Source: an uncultured Clostridia bacterium | GTDB lineage: Bacteria > Bacillota > Clostridia > Oscillospirales > Acutalibacteraceae | Length of the DNA: 64,000 bases | Direction of reading: 5' to 3' | NCBI GenBank assembly: GCA_946555465.1 | Contig: CAMNST010000004.1 | Location: 62,001-126,000 of the forward strand | Shown: piece by piece, positions 24,921 to 33,639 of the stretch | Layout: every line of letters begins with the position of its first letter | Position numbering within the stretch: the first letter of the stretch is position 1 | Notes under the pieces: model-generated | Told to the model about the DNA's origin: nothing | The model's input: the letters and a program-made list of their open reading frames with translations, nothing else | Database searches by the model: none | Made by a program: the position numbers and the translations under genes

Positions 24921-27110
24921 ATGCCGCTTAATGAAATGCAGCAGCGCTGTGTTCATACAACAGAAGGTCCGCTTCTTATTCTGGCAGGTGCAGGTTCGGG
25001 AAAAACAACTGTTCTTGTAAACAGGGTCGGTCATATAATTGAAAGCGGTCTTGCTGCTCCATGGCAGGTTCTTGCCATAACTTTTACAAATAAGGCAGCA
25101 GGCGAACTCAGAGAACGTCTGGTTAAAGCAATAGGCGAGGAGGCAGAAAGTATATGGGCATATACTTTTCACAGTTGCTGTTCAAGAATATTGCGCCGAT
25201 TCGGTGAACTTCTCGGATATACAAACCGTTTTACGATTTATGATACAGATGATTCACGCCGTGTTATGAAACAGTGCCAGAAACATCTCGGTATTGAAGA
25301 TAAATTTCTTAATCATAAGTCCATTCTTTCAGAAATCAGCAGGGCAAAAGACAGCCTTATTTCACCTGAAGAATACAAAAAAAACACGGTTAATGATTTT
25401 CGTAAAAGCAAAATAGCAGAGTGTTATGAACTTTATCAGGCTGAACTGAAAAAATCCGATGCTATGGATTTTGATGACATAATTTATAATACTGTTATGC
25501 TTCTTCAGAATGAGCCTGAGGTAAGAGAACTGTATCAGAACCAGTTTAAATATGTAATGGTAGATGAGTATCAGGATACAAACCATGCCCAGTACGTTCT
25601 TACATCACTCCTTGCAGATAAATATAAAAATATCTGTGTTGTCGGTGATGACGATCAAAGTATTTACCGATTCCGTGGTGCTACCATCGAAAATATTCTT
25701 TCGTTTGAACAGCATTATAAGGGCGCAACTGTTATAAGGCTTGAAGAAAATTACCGCTCAACTCAGAATATTCTTGATGGTGCAAACGCTGTTATTGCCA
25801 ATAACAAAAACCGAAAGGGAAAAACGCTCTTTACCAGAAGCGGTGAGGGTGAAAAAATCGTGTTCAACACCGCAATGAATGAGTCGGAAGAATCTGCATT
25901 TATTGTTGACGAGATACTGAAAAATGTTAAGAACGGAAGAAAGTTCAGCGATCACGCAATTCTTTACAGAATGAATGCCCAGTCAAGAAACCTTGAAGTT
26001 ATGCTTACGAAAAGCGGAATTTCACACAGAATTATTGGTGGTCACCGTTTCTTTGACAGAAAAGAAATCAAAGATATTATTTCATACTTTGCGGTTATCA
26101 ATAATACGTCGGATAATGTTCGTTTGCAGCGAATTATAAATGTTCCTAAAAGACAGATAGGCGACACAATGTTTGCAAATGTTATGGAAATTGCAACAGG
26201 TCTCGGATTAACGGCTTTTGAAGTGTGCGAAAGGGCAGATGAATTTCAGAAAACCTCACGCAGTGCATCAAAACTTCAGGGATTCGCAAATATGATTAAA
26301 CATTTTCAGAAATGTTTAGAAGAGAAAATGCCTCTGTCCGATTTGCTCCAGGAGATTATTGAAACAACAAAATATCTTAATTATCTTAACGAAGACCCTG
26401 AAACATATGACGACAGGGTGAACAATATCAAAGAACTTTCTTCTATGTTTATCAAGTATCAGGAAGAAAACGAAGAGGTTGAGTTGTCTGATTTTCTTGA
26501 AGATGTTGCACTTATAACCGATATTGATTCTTATAATGAAGATGAAGACAGCGTTGTTCTTATGACACTTCATTCTGCAAAAGGGCTTGAATTCCCGGTT
26601 GTATTTATTCCAGGAATGGAAGAGGGCATTTTCCCCGGCAATCAGTCCATATACAGTGAAGAGGATCTTGAAGAAGAACGCAGGCTTGCTTATGTCGGTA
26701 TAACGCGTGCAAAAGAAAAACTTTATCTTGTCACTGCCCAGCAGAGAATGCTTTATGGCACCACCTCAAGAAATATGCCCTCGCGTTTTCTTCGTGAAAT
26801 ACCTATGAGGGTAACAGAGGATGTTTCGGTAAAAACATATAAAGCACCTGTTTCAAAAAGCAGATCAACTTCATCAACTATTAGCCGTACAAGCACAACT
26901 GCCCACAGTTTTGGTCAGGCAGGTAATAAAGCAGCAAAATCCGAGTCTGATTACAAGGTCGGCGATACGGTTATACATAAGAGTTTCGGTACGGGAACAA
27001 TACTTACGCTTCAGCCTATGGGCAATGATATTCTTATGGAAGTTGCCTTTGATAAGGCAGGCACTAAAAAAATGATGGCAAACTTTGCAAGGCTCGAAAA
27101 AGTAAACTAA
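24921..27110 (+). CDS. pcrA: UvrD/PcrA-type DNA helicase
   Basis: A 729-residue superfamily 1 helicase. Walker A is AGAGSGKTTVLVNR near residue 22, motif Ia TFTNKAA, Walker B VDEYQDTNHAQ, motif III GDDDQSIYRFRGA, motif IV EENYRST, motif V LHSAKGLEFPVV, motif VI VGITRAKEKLYL. A C-terminal Tudor-like domain (VGDTVIHKSFGTG) binds RNA polymerase in PcrA. It acts in replication restart, repair and removal of stalled complexes. A longer in-frame ORF starts at 24852, but AAAGGAGG directs ATG 24921. Confidence 0.95.
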   Translation: MPLNEMQQRCVHTTEGPLLILAGAGSGKTTVLVNRVGHIIESGLAAPWQVLAITFTNKAAGELRERLVKAIGEEAESIWAYTFHSCCSRILRRFGELLGYTNRFTIYDTDDSRRVMKQCQKHLGIEDKFLNHKSILSEISRAKDSLISPEEYKKNTVNDFRKSKIAECYELYQAELKKSDAMDFDDIIYNTVMLLQNEPEVRELYQNQFKYVMVDEYQDTNHAQYVLTSLLADKYKNICVVGDDDQSIYRFRGATIENILSFEQHYKGATVIRLEENYRSTQNILDGANAVIANNKNRKGKTLFTRSGEGEKIVFNTAMNESEESAFIVDEILKNVKNGRKFSDHAILYRMNAQSRNLEVMLTKSGISHRIIGGHRFFDRKEIKDIISYFAVINNTSDNVRLQRIINVPKRQIGDTMFANVMEIATGLGLTAFEVCERADEFQKTSRSASKLQGFANMIKHFQKCLEEKMPLSDLLQEIIETTKYLNYLNEDPETYDDRVNNIKELSSMFIKYQEENEEVELSDFLEDVALITDIDSYNEDEDSVVLMTLHSAKGLEFPVVFIPGMEEGIFPGNQSIYSEEDLEEERRLAYVGITRAKEKLYLVTAQQRMLYGTTSRNMPSRFLREIPMRVTEDVSVKTYKAPVSKSRSTSSTISRTSTTAHSFGQAGNKAAKSESDYKVGDTVIHKSFGTGTILTLQPMGNDILMEVAFDKAGTKKMMANFARLEKVN

Positions 27111-27116
27111 TACTAT

Positions 27117-27150
27117 AATCCGCCCAAACTATGATTCGGGCGGATTTTTA
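27117..27150 (+). terminator. Terminator of pcrA
   Basis: Stem AATCCGCCC (27117-27125) with GGGCGGATT (27138-27146), then Ts. Confidence 0.88.
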
Positions 27151-27179
27151 TTGCGGTAATTTTGTCAGGGTGTTATAAT
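27151..27179 (+). promoter_or_regulatory. Promoter of the VanRS-like operon
   Basis: TTGCGG (27151-27156), 17-bp spacer, TATAAT (27174-27179), with the response-regulator start 26 bp further on. The -35 is poor, which fits an activated promoter. Confidence 0.6.
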
Positions 27180-27204
27180 TAAAAAGATTAGAGGGGATGA
27201 TTAT

Positions 27205-27897
27205 ATGAATATTCTTGTTCTTGATGATGAAAAAGAGATTGCAGATTTGGTTGAAGTGTTTTTGAAAAATGAAAACTACAATGTTTTCAAGTTTTATGAA
27301 TCACGGCATGCCATTGAATTTATGGAAAACAATCATATTGATTTGGCATTGCTTGATGTTATGCTGCCTGACACAGATGGCTTTTCAATACTCAGAAGAA
27401 TACGTGAAAAAGGTCTTATTTTTCCGGTTATTATGCTTACTGCAAGGGTTGAATCCAATGATAAAATAACCGGTCTCACTCTCGGGGCAGATGATTATAT
27501 AACAAAGCCTTTTAATCCGCTTGAGATGGTGTCGCGCGTCAAGGCTCAACTGAGAAGATATACTTATTATGACAATAATAAAAGAAACTGTGAAAATATA
27601 TTTGACAGTTCAGGGTTAATTGTGAATAAAGACACGCATCAGTGCACCATTTATGAAAAGCCGGTAGACCTTACGCCTATTGAATTCAAAATAGTATGGC
27701 TTCTCTGCGAAAACGCCAATAAAGTTGTTTCAACCGAAGAGATTTTTGAAAAGGTTTGGGGCGAAAAATATCTTGACAGCAATAATACCGTTATGGTGCA
27801 TATCAGAAGAATCAGAGAAAAAATGCACGAACCGTCACGAAATCCTAAATTCATAAAAACAGTGTGGGGAGTAGGTTATAAAATTGAAAAAAAATAA
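27205..27897 (+). CDS. OmpR/VanR-type response regulator
   Basis: A 230-residue regulator: receiver domain with the acidic pocket DDE (residues 7-9), phospho-acceptor D51 in LLDVMLPDTDG and the lysine of ITKPF; a C-terminal winged helix (VDLTPIEFKIVWLLCENANKVVS, given here only as its start VDLTPIEF) ending in the VWGVGYKIE hallmark. It works with the kinase that overlaps it by 14 bp. Resemblance to VanR-like regulators of Gram-positive envelope responses is close in the kinase motif, but no van resistance genes are present. It probably regulates the C39-fold gene downstream. Confidence 0.92.
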   Translation: MNILVLDDEKEIADLVEVFLKNENYNVFKFYESRHAIEFMENNHIDLALLDVMLPDTDGFSILRRIREKGLIFPVIMLTARVESNDKITGLTLGADDYITKPFNPLEMVSRVKAQLRRYTYYDNNKRNCENIFDSSGLIVNKDTHQCTIYEKPVDLTPIEFKIVWLLCENANKVVSTEEIFEKVWGEKYLDSNNTVMVHIRRIREKMHEPSRNPKFIKTVWGVGYKIEKK

Positions 27898-28924
27898 AAA
27901 TAAGAGCATCCGCTCAAAAATTCTCGGAAAATACTTTCGTTCTATTTTAATAGTGACTGTTTTATGGATTATTGCTTCTTTTCTTATTTTCTGGTTGTTT
28001 TCGCATTACGATACGAATTTTTTTATCTTTAGTTTATTTTTTTATTTAATTTTTGATGTTATTTTTACTTTGATTTATTTAATAAGAACTGTTCGGTTTT
28101 TAGATAAAAGTTATCAGGCTTTTTCTGGAATAATCAGCGATGAATATGAAAAGCCCTCTTTACCGGGAATAATCAAACCGCTGTATGATAAAACCGAAAG
28201 CAATATAAAAAATGCACTTAAATACAGAGATTATGTTGCTCAGGAAGCGGAAAAAAGAAAAAATGATCTTGTGGTTTATCTTGCCCACGATTTAAAAACG
28301 CCGCTCACTTCTATTATCGGTTATCTTACACTTCTTGAAGAAGCACCCGAACTGCCTGCCGAATACCGTGCCAAATATACAAATATCACGCTGGAAAAGG
28401 CATATCGCCTTGAACAGTTGATTAATGAATTTTTTGATATTACAAGGTTTAATCTTCAGTCAGTTGTGCTTGAAAATAACCATATTGATTTAACGATGAT
28501 GCTCAGTCAGATTGCCGAGGAATTTTATCCTGTTTTAAAGGAAAAAAATCTTATATGTACGGTTGCTGCAGATGAAAAAATCAATATGGTGGGGGATGCA
28601 GATAAACTTTCGCGTGTATTTGATAATCTGATGAGAAATGCGGCAAATTACAGTTATCCGCATACGGAGATAACTATATCTGCAGTTAAATCCAATGACA
28701 AAGCGGTTATCACTTTTAAAAACAGGGGTGATAAAATTCCTGATGAAAAACTGAATATGATATTTGAAAAATTCTTCAGAGCAGATAATTCGCGAACAAG
28801 TTCAACAGGCGGTGCCGGTTTGGGTCTTGCTATTGCAAAGCAGATTGTTGAACAGCATGGAGGTACAATAACGGCAGAAAGTGACAATCTTTTTACCACA
28901 TTTACCGTAATGCTCAATTTGTAA
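27884..28924 (+). CDS. VanS-like membrane sensor histidine kinase
   Basis: A 346-residue kinase with two N-terminal membrane helices (about residues 18-40 and 46-66) and almost no extracytoplasmic loop, so the signal is probably sensed in the membrane. The phospho-acceptor is H135 in LAHDLKTPLTSIIGYL; the HATPase domain has DNLMRNAANYS (N box), FEKFFRADNSRTSSTGGAGLGLAI (F and G boxes, overlapping). TTG at 27884 within the end of the regulator gene is the best start, with GGGGAGTAGG upstream. It lacks a HAMP match that I could confirm. Confidence 0.9.
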   Translation: MKKNKNKSIRSKILGKYFRSILIVTVLWIIASFLIFWLFSHYDTNFFIFSLFFYLIFDVIFTLIYLIRTVRFLDKSYQAFSGIISDEYEKPSLPGIIKPLYDKTESNIKNALKYRDYVAQEAEKRKNDLVVYLAHDLKTPLTSIIGYLTLLEEAPELPAEYRAKYTNITLEKAYRLEQLINEFFDITRFNLQSVVLENNHIDLTMMLSQIAEEFYPVLKEKNLICTVAADEKINMVGDADKLSRVFDNLMRNAANYSYPHTEITISAVKSNDKAVITFKNRGDKIPDEKLNMIFEKFFRADNSRTSSTGGAGLGLAIAKQIVEQHGGTITAESDNLFTTFTVMLNL

Positions 28925-29017
28925 GAAAATCTTAATATTTCTGACTGCAATATTTAAAAAAAATAAAACCTTCTTTTTGATATAATTCTTATCAAAGAGG
29001 AGGTTTTAATTAATAAT

Positions 29018-29839
29018 ATGAAGTTTAAAATGGACAGACGCGGAAAAGTTCTTGCTCTTGCAGTTGTTTTTGCGGTGATAATTGCAGGGTTTATATCATA
29101 TGCAGTTGTAAAATTAAATGATAATAAGGCAGAGGATAACGTAATTTACGGTACAGAGTCACCTATAAAAAATGAAGATGATGCAAGAACCGTAATAAAT
29201 AACTATGCCGAAAAGCACGGCTTAAGTATGGCTGATTATCCGCAAAGTCTTATTGAACTGCTGGCAAGAAATAACGAAACAAAAGATTTTGTTTTATCTT
29301 ATCCCGAAGAGAAAGACAAAAAACACAGGATAAATCTTAATGAATATAAAAACTGCAAATCTGTTCCGCTTTTTATGCAGTGGGACAAGCGCTGGGGCTA
29401 TATTATGTACGGTGATGATGTTGCCGGTTTAACAGGCTGCGGACCGGTGTGCCTTTCAATGGCGGCTGTCTATGTTCTGCAGGATACGAAATATTCACCC
29501 GATTATATGCTTGAATGGGCAAAAGATAACGGTTATTGCATAGACGGAGGCGGTTCGCTGTGGACATTAATCAGCGAGGGCGGTGAAAAATTGGGGCTTG
29601 ATATTACCGAAATACCGCTCGACGAACAGTGTATCATAAATAACCTTGAGGTTGGAAATCCTATTATTTGTATAATGGGACCCGGCGATTTTACAACAAA
29701 GGGTCATTTTATTGTAATGACCGGTTATGAAAACGGTAAAATAAAAATTAATGACCCGAACAGTTATGAAAATTCTGAAAAAGAGTGGGAATATGATGAT
29801 ATTTATAATCAGATAAATAATCTTTGGGTTATAAGATAA
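29018..29839 (+). CDS. Membrane-anchored C39-like cysteine peptidase fold protein
   Basis: A 273-residue protein with one N-terminal membrane helix (about residues 10-31) and an outside domain of the Peptidase_C39_2 type. Expected active-site residues are all present: Q121 in PLFMQWDKRWG, C141 in LTGCGPVCLSM, H230 in KGHFIVMTGY and D246 in INDPNS. The family cleaves or binds peptides at the cell surface; a substrate cannot be named. It lies 93 bp after the sensor kinase gene, behind AGAGGAGG with a long 14-base spacing and a possible -10 box at 28981. It is a likely target of the two-component system. Confidence 0.83.
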   Translation: MKFKMDRRGKVLALAVVFAVIIAGFISYAVVKLNDNKAEDNVIYGTESPIKNEDDARTVINNYAEKHGLSMADYPQSLIELLARNNETKDFVLSYPEEKDKKHRINLNEYKNCKSVPLFMQWDKRWGYIMYGDDVAGLTGCGPVCLSMAAVYVLQDTKYSPDYMLEWAKDNGYCIDGGGSLWTLISEGGEKLGLDITEIPLDEQCIINNLEVGNPIICIMGPGDFTTKGHFIVMTGYENGKIKINDPNSYENSEKEWEYDDIYNQINNLWVIR

Positions 29840-29857
29840 CTGACAAAATGCTAAAAT

Positions 29858-29892
29858 TTTTTCCTTAACAGATATAAACTGTTAAGGAAAAA
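29858..29892. terminator. Bidirectional terminator between C39 gene and acetyltransferase
   Basis: Perfect 14-bp stem TTTTTCCTTAACAG / CTGTTAAGGAAAAA with a 7-base loop, flanked by A-runs and T-runs on both sides. Confidence 0.88.
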
Positions 29893-30304
29893 TTTTTTTC
29901 ATCCAGATATGCGGGCAGCCTTCATCGTCGTCTGTATCTCCGAATTCCGTAAACCCTAATTTTTGGTAGAATTTTGTTACTCTGCATTGTGCATGCAAAG
30001 CGATACCTTTTCCGCCTATTTTTTGAATATGCTTTTCTGCTTCTTTCAGCATAACAGAGCCTATATTTTTTCCGCGGTATTCTTTGATAACCGCTAATCT
30101 GCCAAGTACATACATATTCATTGCCGTATCCCAAAACACACGGCAGGTTGCAATAGGTATTTTTGCATCATTGAACATTACGAAATGTGTTGCAATTTTG
30201 TCTATATCATCAAATTCATTATGAAATCCTTGTTCATTTACAAATACATTTTGCCTGATTTCTTTTGCGCAGTCTGAAATTCCTTTATATAATACTATCT
30301 CCAT
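29882..30304 (-). CDS. GNAT-family N-acetyltransferase
   Basis: A 140-residue acetyltransferase. The acetyl-CoA loop is visible as RLAVIKEYRGKNIGSVML (motif A, R/Q-x-x-G-x-G/A) near residue 75, followed by LHAQCRVTKFYQKLGF and a C-terminal HIWMKK typical of the ElaA/YjcF-like group. The acceptor is unknown. It follows the ABC ATPase by 29 bp on the same strand. The good AGGAGG ribosome site is used first by a minimal three-codon ORF (30323-30312), so translation of this gene may rely on reinitiation. Confidence 0.87.
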   Translation of the reverse strand: MEIVLYKGISDCAKEIRQNVFVNEQGFHNEFDDIDKIATHFVMFNDAKIPIATCRVFWDTAMNMYVLGRLAVIKEYRGKNIGSVMLKEAEKHIQKIGGKGIALHAQCRVTKFYQKLGFTEFGDTDDDEGCPHIWMKKIFP

Positions 30305-30311
30305 AATGAAT

Positions 30312-30323
30312 TTATTTTTTCAT
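30312..30323 (-). CDS. Three-codon upstream mini-ORF (Met-Lys-Lys-stop)
   Basis: ATGAAAAAATAA lies directly behind CGGAGG and ends 7 bases before the acetyltransferase ATG. It may be a translational control element (start-stop with reinitiation) or simply mean that the ribosome site is offset. Seen in sequence; function inferred. Confidence 0.3.
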   Translation of the reverse strand: MKK

Positions 30324-30333
30324 CCTCCGTTTT

Positions 30334-31056
30334 TTATAATACTGCGTTTAAGAATTGTTTGAGTCTTGCATCTTTCGGATTGGTAAAGAGTTCCTCAGGC
30401 GGTGCTTCTTCAACAATATATCCGCCATCCATAAACAGAACCTTGTCTGCCACTTCACGGGCAAATCCCATTTCGTGGGTAACAACAACCATTGTCATAC
30501 CCTGTTTTGCAAGGTCTTTCATAACCTGAAGAACTTCGCCGACCATTTCGGGGTCAAGTGCCGAAGTGGGTTCGTCAAAAAGCATTACATCAGGTTTCAT
30601 TGCAAGAGCACGCACGATTGCGGCTCTTTGTTTTTGTCCGCCCGAAAGTTGAGATGGGTAAGCATCTGCTTTGTCTGCAAGACCTACCATTTTTAAAAGG
30701 CGTTCTGCCTCTTTATCGGCATCTTCTTTGCTCATCTTTTTGAGTTTAACGGGAGCAAGTGTAATATTTTTCTTTATTGTAAGATTGTTGAACAGATTGA
30801 AATGCTGAAAAACCATACCCATATTCTGGCGTACTTTATTTACATCGCATTTTTTGTCTGTTATAAGTTGACCTTCAAAATAAATCTCACCGTCTGTTGG
30901 TTCTTCAAGAAGATTAAGACAGCGCAGGAAAGTTGATTTACCGGAGCCTGAAGGACCGATAACAACAATTTTTTCACCCGGGTTAATTTCATAATCAATA
31001 CCCTTTAAAACGTGATTATTTCCGAAAGATTTTTTTAGATTACATACTTTTATCAC
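30334..31056 (-). CDS. Polar amino-acid ABC transporter ATPase (GlnQ type)
   Basis: A 240-residue ATPase: Walker [10 protein letters not shown] near residue 34, Q loop in MVFQHFNLF, signature LSGGQKQR, Walker [13 protein letters not shown] and H loop THEMGFA, the last wording being characteristic of the polar amino-acid (PAAT) family. It energises uptake through the permease encoded next, which it overlaps by 17 bp. Substrate probably a polar or small amino acid. Confidence 0.95.
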   Translation of the reverse strand: MIKVCNLKKSFGNNHVLKGIDYEINPGEKIVVIGPSGSGKSTFLRCLNLLEEPTDGEIYFEGQLITDKKCDVNKVRQNMGMVFQHFNLFNNLTIKKNITLAPVKLKKMSKEDADKEAERLLKMVGLADKADAYPSQLSGGQKQRAAIVRALAMKPDVMLFDEPTSALDPEMVGEVLQVMKDLAKQGMTMVVVTHEMGFAREVADKVLFMDGGYIVEEAPPEELFTNPKDARLKQFLNAVL

Positions 31057-31750
31057 TTTTTCTCAGACTCCTTTCCATAATTTTGATGAGCAGTGTAATA
31101 ACAACAACAATTATAATATAGATAAGAGCCATTACAAGGTATGGAATCATAAATTCATAACTGTTTGAGCCTATGCGGTTGAAAGCAACATAAAGGTCTG
31201 TTGCACCTACGAAACTGACAACAGATGTTTCTTTTATCAGTGATATAAACTCATTGCCAAGTGTCGGCAGAATATTTTTTATTGCCTGCGGCATTATTAT
31301 TCTGAGCATTGTTGTGCCGTAACTGAGACCTACCGAGCGGCCGCCTTCCATCTGGCCGGGGTCAACAGACTGAATACCGCTTCGCATTATTTCCGATATA
31401 TAAGCGCCGCTGTTTAAGCCGAATACGCATATTGCAACGGTTACAGAGGTCATATGTATATTCATAAGCGGCATGAGTACATAGTAAAATACAAGAAGTT
31501 GAACAACAATAGGTGTTCCCCTGAAAAGGCTGACATATAAGCCGGCAACGCCGTTGAGTGCTTTTACCAGTTTGTTTGTTTTCGGCAATACTCTTACTGT
31601 TGCTATTATTGTACCTATAACTATACCGATGATAAGACCGATAACCGCTATGAGTGCTGTGTTCTTTAGACCCAGCAGGACAGTTTTATAGCCGTTGTGA
31701 TGTATAAAGAAGTCAGCAAAAACTTCTATTTTTCTATCAAAATTTCCCAT
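31040..31750 (-). CDS. Amino-acid ABC transporter permease
   Basis: A 236-residue permease of the His/Glu/Gln/Arg/opine family. About five membrane helices; the ATPase-coupling EAA-like loop is [22 protein letters not shown] (start [11 protein letters not shown]). [10 protein letters not shown] is the conserved PAAT motif. It is one of a presumed homodimer, since only one permease gene is present. An intrinsic terminator-like hairpin separates it from the binding-protein gene upstream. Confidence 0.95.
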   Translation of the reverse strand: MGNFDRKIEVFADFFIHHNGYKTVLLGLKNTALIAVIGLIIGIVIGTIIATVRVLPKTNKLVKALNGVAGLYVSLFRGTPIVVQLLVFYYVLMPLMNIHMTSVTVAICVFGLNSGAYISEIMRSGIQSVDPGQMEGGRSVGLSYGTTMLRIIMPQAIKNILPTLGNEFISLIKETSVVSFVGATDLYVAFNRIGSNSYEFMIPYLVMALIYIIIVVVITLLIKIMERSLRKSDKSM

Positions 31751-31773
31751 ATCAATTCCTATTATGTTTCAAA

Positions 31774-31802
31774 AACAGCCCTATACCATTGATAGGGCTG
31801 TT
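31774..31802 (-). terminator. Intercistronic terminator between binding protein and permease
   Basis: Stem AACAGCCCTAT / ATAGGGCTGTT (11 bp). On the minus strand it is followed by TTTTTTG. Partial readthrough would give much more binding protein than permease and ATPase, a usual stoichiometry for such transporters. Confidence 0.8.
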
Positions 31803-31834
31803 CTGATTTAAATATTTTACTGAAATTTTTGTTG

Positions 31835-32698
31835 TTATGCTACAGCGTTGATTGCAGTTGTGATTGCCTGTGCAGGTGCTGCATCAATGATAACATATGT
31901 AACACCGCCGTTGATTAAATCCTGAACTGCGAGTGAGCCGTTGTCGTAGCCTACGAAAGTTGCGGTTAAACCTGTAAAGCCTAAATCTTCACTGCCTTCA
32001 ACATATGCCTGACCTGTTGTTCCGTTCTGACCGCCGATTTTTGCTGAAGCATCAAGAGCGTTGAGGATTTTTTCAACATCTTCTTTTGTCTGGCAGGCAT
32101 CAAATGTTGTGTCATCACCCTTAACAACAACTTTCTGGGATGCTGAGTAGTATGACTCACTGAAATTTACCATTTCTGCTCTTTCGGAAGAAACGGTTAA
32201 ACCGGCCATTGCAATATCGCATTTTTCCTGCTGAACAGCAGTTACAACTGCTTCAAATTTCATATCTTTAATAACGAGTTCTTTGCCGAGTTCGTCAGCA
32301 ATAATTTTTGCAATTTCCATATCAATGCCATAGAACTGGTCGCCTTTTTTGAATTCAAATGGCTCAAATTCTGCATTTGTTGCAACGATTAACTGGTCTT
32401 TTGAACTGTCTTCTGCTGCAGAGGTAACGCCTGCTGCTTCGCCGTCGCCGAAATAGTGGTTGCAGATTTCATCAAGTTTGCCGTTTGCTTTGATGTCGGT
32501 AACTACTTTGTTTACCTGCTCAAGAAGTTCAGGCTGGTTTTTATCAACACCGAAAGCGTATTCTTCGTCTGTAATTGCAATGTCGATAACTTTAACTTTT
32601 TCTGTTGCTTTGTCTTCTTTGCCTGAGCATGCTGCAAAACATGTTGCAATCACAAGCACGGCAAGAACTGCTGCTGTAATTTTCTTTGCGAGTTTCAT
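31835..32698 (-). CDS. Amino-acid-binding lipoprotein with permuted domain order
   Basis: A 287-residue PAAT substrate-binding protein. Signal peptide and lipobox end at C24 (CFAAC). Residues about 35-86 (from KVIDIAITDEEYAFGVDKNQ to CNHYFGDG) have the wording that normally ends such proteins. The normal N-terminal start (DQLIVATNAEFEPFEF) only follows at about residue 101, and the protein stops after YVIIDAAPAQAITTAINAVA, where the usual C-terminal block should come. The fold therefore appears circularly permuted, or is a remnant of a tandem duplication. AGTLE-type family residues GIDMEIAK and AGLTVSSERAEMVNFS are intact. Upstream gene of its ABC operon. Confidence 0.88.
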   Translation of the reverse strand: MKLAKKITAAVLAVLVIATCFAACSGKEDKATEKVKVIDIAITDEEYAFGVDKNQPELLEQVNKVVTDIKANGKLDEICNHYFGDGEAAGVTSAAEDSSKDQLIVATNAEFEPFEFKKGDQFYGIDMEIAKIIADELGKELVIKDMKFEAVVTAVQQEKCDIAMAGLTVSSERAEMVNFSESYYSASQKVVVKGDDTTFDACQTKEDVEKILNALDASAKIGGQNGTTGQAYVEGSEDLGFTGLTATFVGYDNGSLAVQDLINGGVTYVIIDAAPAQAITTAINAVA

Positions 32699-32732
32699 TT
32701 TTTATTTTCTCCTTTTAATTTAATATGCGAAA

Positions 32733-32776
32733 AACAAAGGACAGGTTGTCACATAACGGACTTCCTTGTCCTTTGT
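32733..32776 (-). promoter_or_regulatory. Leader stem-loop of the ABC transporter operon
   Basis: AACAAAGGACA (read on the minus strand from 32776) pairs with TGTCCTTTGTT (to 32733) across a 22-base loop, followed by TTTTTC. It lies between the promoter and the ribosome site of the binding-protein gene. It may be an attenuator or a 5' stabilising hairpin; part of the 5' arm overlaps the predicted start point. Confidence 0.5.
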
Positions 32777-32777
32777 T

Positions 32778-32806
32778 AATCTAACATAATATTTTTGCAA
32801 AGTCAA
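32778..32806 (-). promoter_or_regulatory. SigA promoter of the ABC transporter operon
   Basis: Minus strand TTGACT (32806-32801), 17-bp spacer, TAGATT (32783-32778). Confidence 0.7.
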
Positions 32807-32850
32807 CTGAAACAGTCATAATTTATGTATATTTATTCATAAAATTTATA

Positions 32851-33627
32851 TTATTCAGCGTTTGCAAGCCATTCATATTCGGGAACATAAATTCTTGTTT
32901 TATCCCATGGATCGCCTTCAAGATGGCGGATAAGCCAAACATAATACATTTCGTATCCCGGGGCAGTAACCTGCTGATGGGCATTTCCGCCTCTTATGCA
33001 AAGGCAGGTGCCGTTTTCGGTTTTATACGGAGTATTGCCCTCAAAACCTGCACCGAATCCTTCGGGATGGTCGAACTGGTAATAATAAAGTTCAGGCTGC
33101 GGATGATGATGAGGCGGATAACTTGACCATCTGCCGGGCTGATTGAACACTTCGCCCATAACCATATTTGAATATGGGGCATTATCAAGGTCAAACATGG
33201 TTGAAACAATTCTGTGACCTGTTCCGTTCCACTGGCCTTTGCCGAATTCCTGATAAAGGCAGTTATCGGGATTATAGAATGCAGGTTCCCACGTTTTTTC
33301 GTTATCTGTTATCTGAACAAGGATTTCACTGTTTTCGAGTGCTGTTATGCAGGCAAAAGTATTTTTTGAAAAGTGAACCGCATAAGGTGTTTTCTGAAAC
33401 GGATTTTCTCTCTGACAGGTTTCGTCAATTTTACCATCTGCAATATTGAAATTGATTTTTCCCGAAAGCAGCAGAACTGCACATTCATCACAGTTGCTTT
33501 CATAATTGAATTTTTCTCCTGACGAAAGTTTAAGAACAAATATGTCCATAAGCATTTCGGGGTTTACACCGTCTCTTTGGCAAAGAATTTTTTTGCCGTT
33601 TTCATCATAATCGGGTTTGAATAACAT
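32851..33627 (-). CDS. iolB: 5-deoxy-glucuronate isomerase (IolB-type cupin)
   Basis: A 258-residue bicupin. The C-terminal half carries the metal-site wording NQPGRWSSYPPHHHP, PELYYYQFDHPEGFG and a later GGNAHQQVTAPGYEMYYVW, which match IolB/KduI isomerases. IolB converts 5-deoxy-glucuronate to 2-deoxy-5-keto-gluconate in myo-inositol breakdown. No other iol gene lies in the window, and it is the last gene of a run with potassium uptake genes (12-bp gap), so its role here could be scavenging or different. It has a good AAGGAG site. Confidence 0.85.
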   Translation of the reverse strand: MLFKPDYDENGKKILCQRDGVNPEMLMDIFVLKLSSGEKFNYESNCDECAVLLLSGKINFNIADGKIDETCQRENPFQKTPYAVHFSKNTFACITALENSEILVQITDNEKTWEPAFYNPDNCLYQEFGKGQWNGTGHRIVSTMFDLDNAPYSNMVMGEVFNQPGRWSSYPPHHHPQPELYYYQFDHPEGFGAGFEGNTPYKTENGTCLCIRGGNAHQQVTAPGYEMYYVWLIRHLEGDPWDKTRIYVPEYEWLANAE

Positions 33628-33639
33628 TCTTGATGCTCC

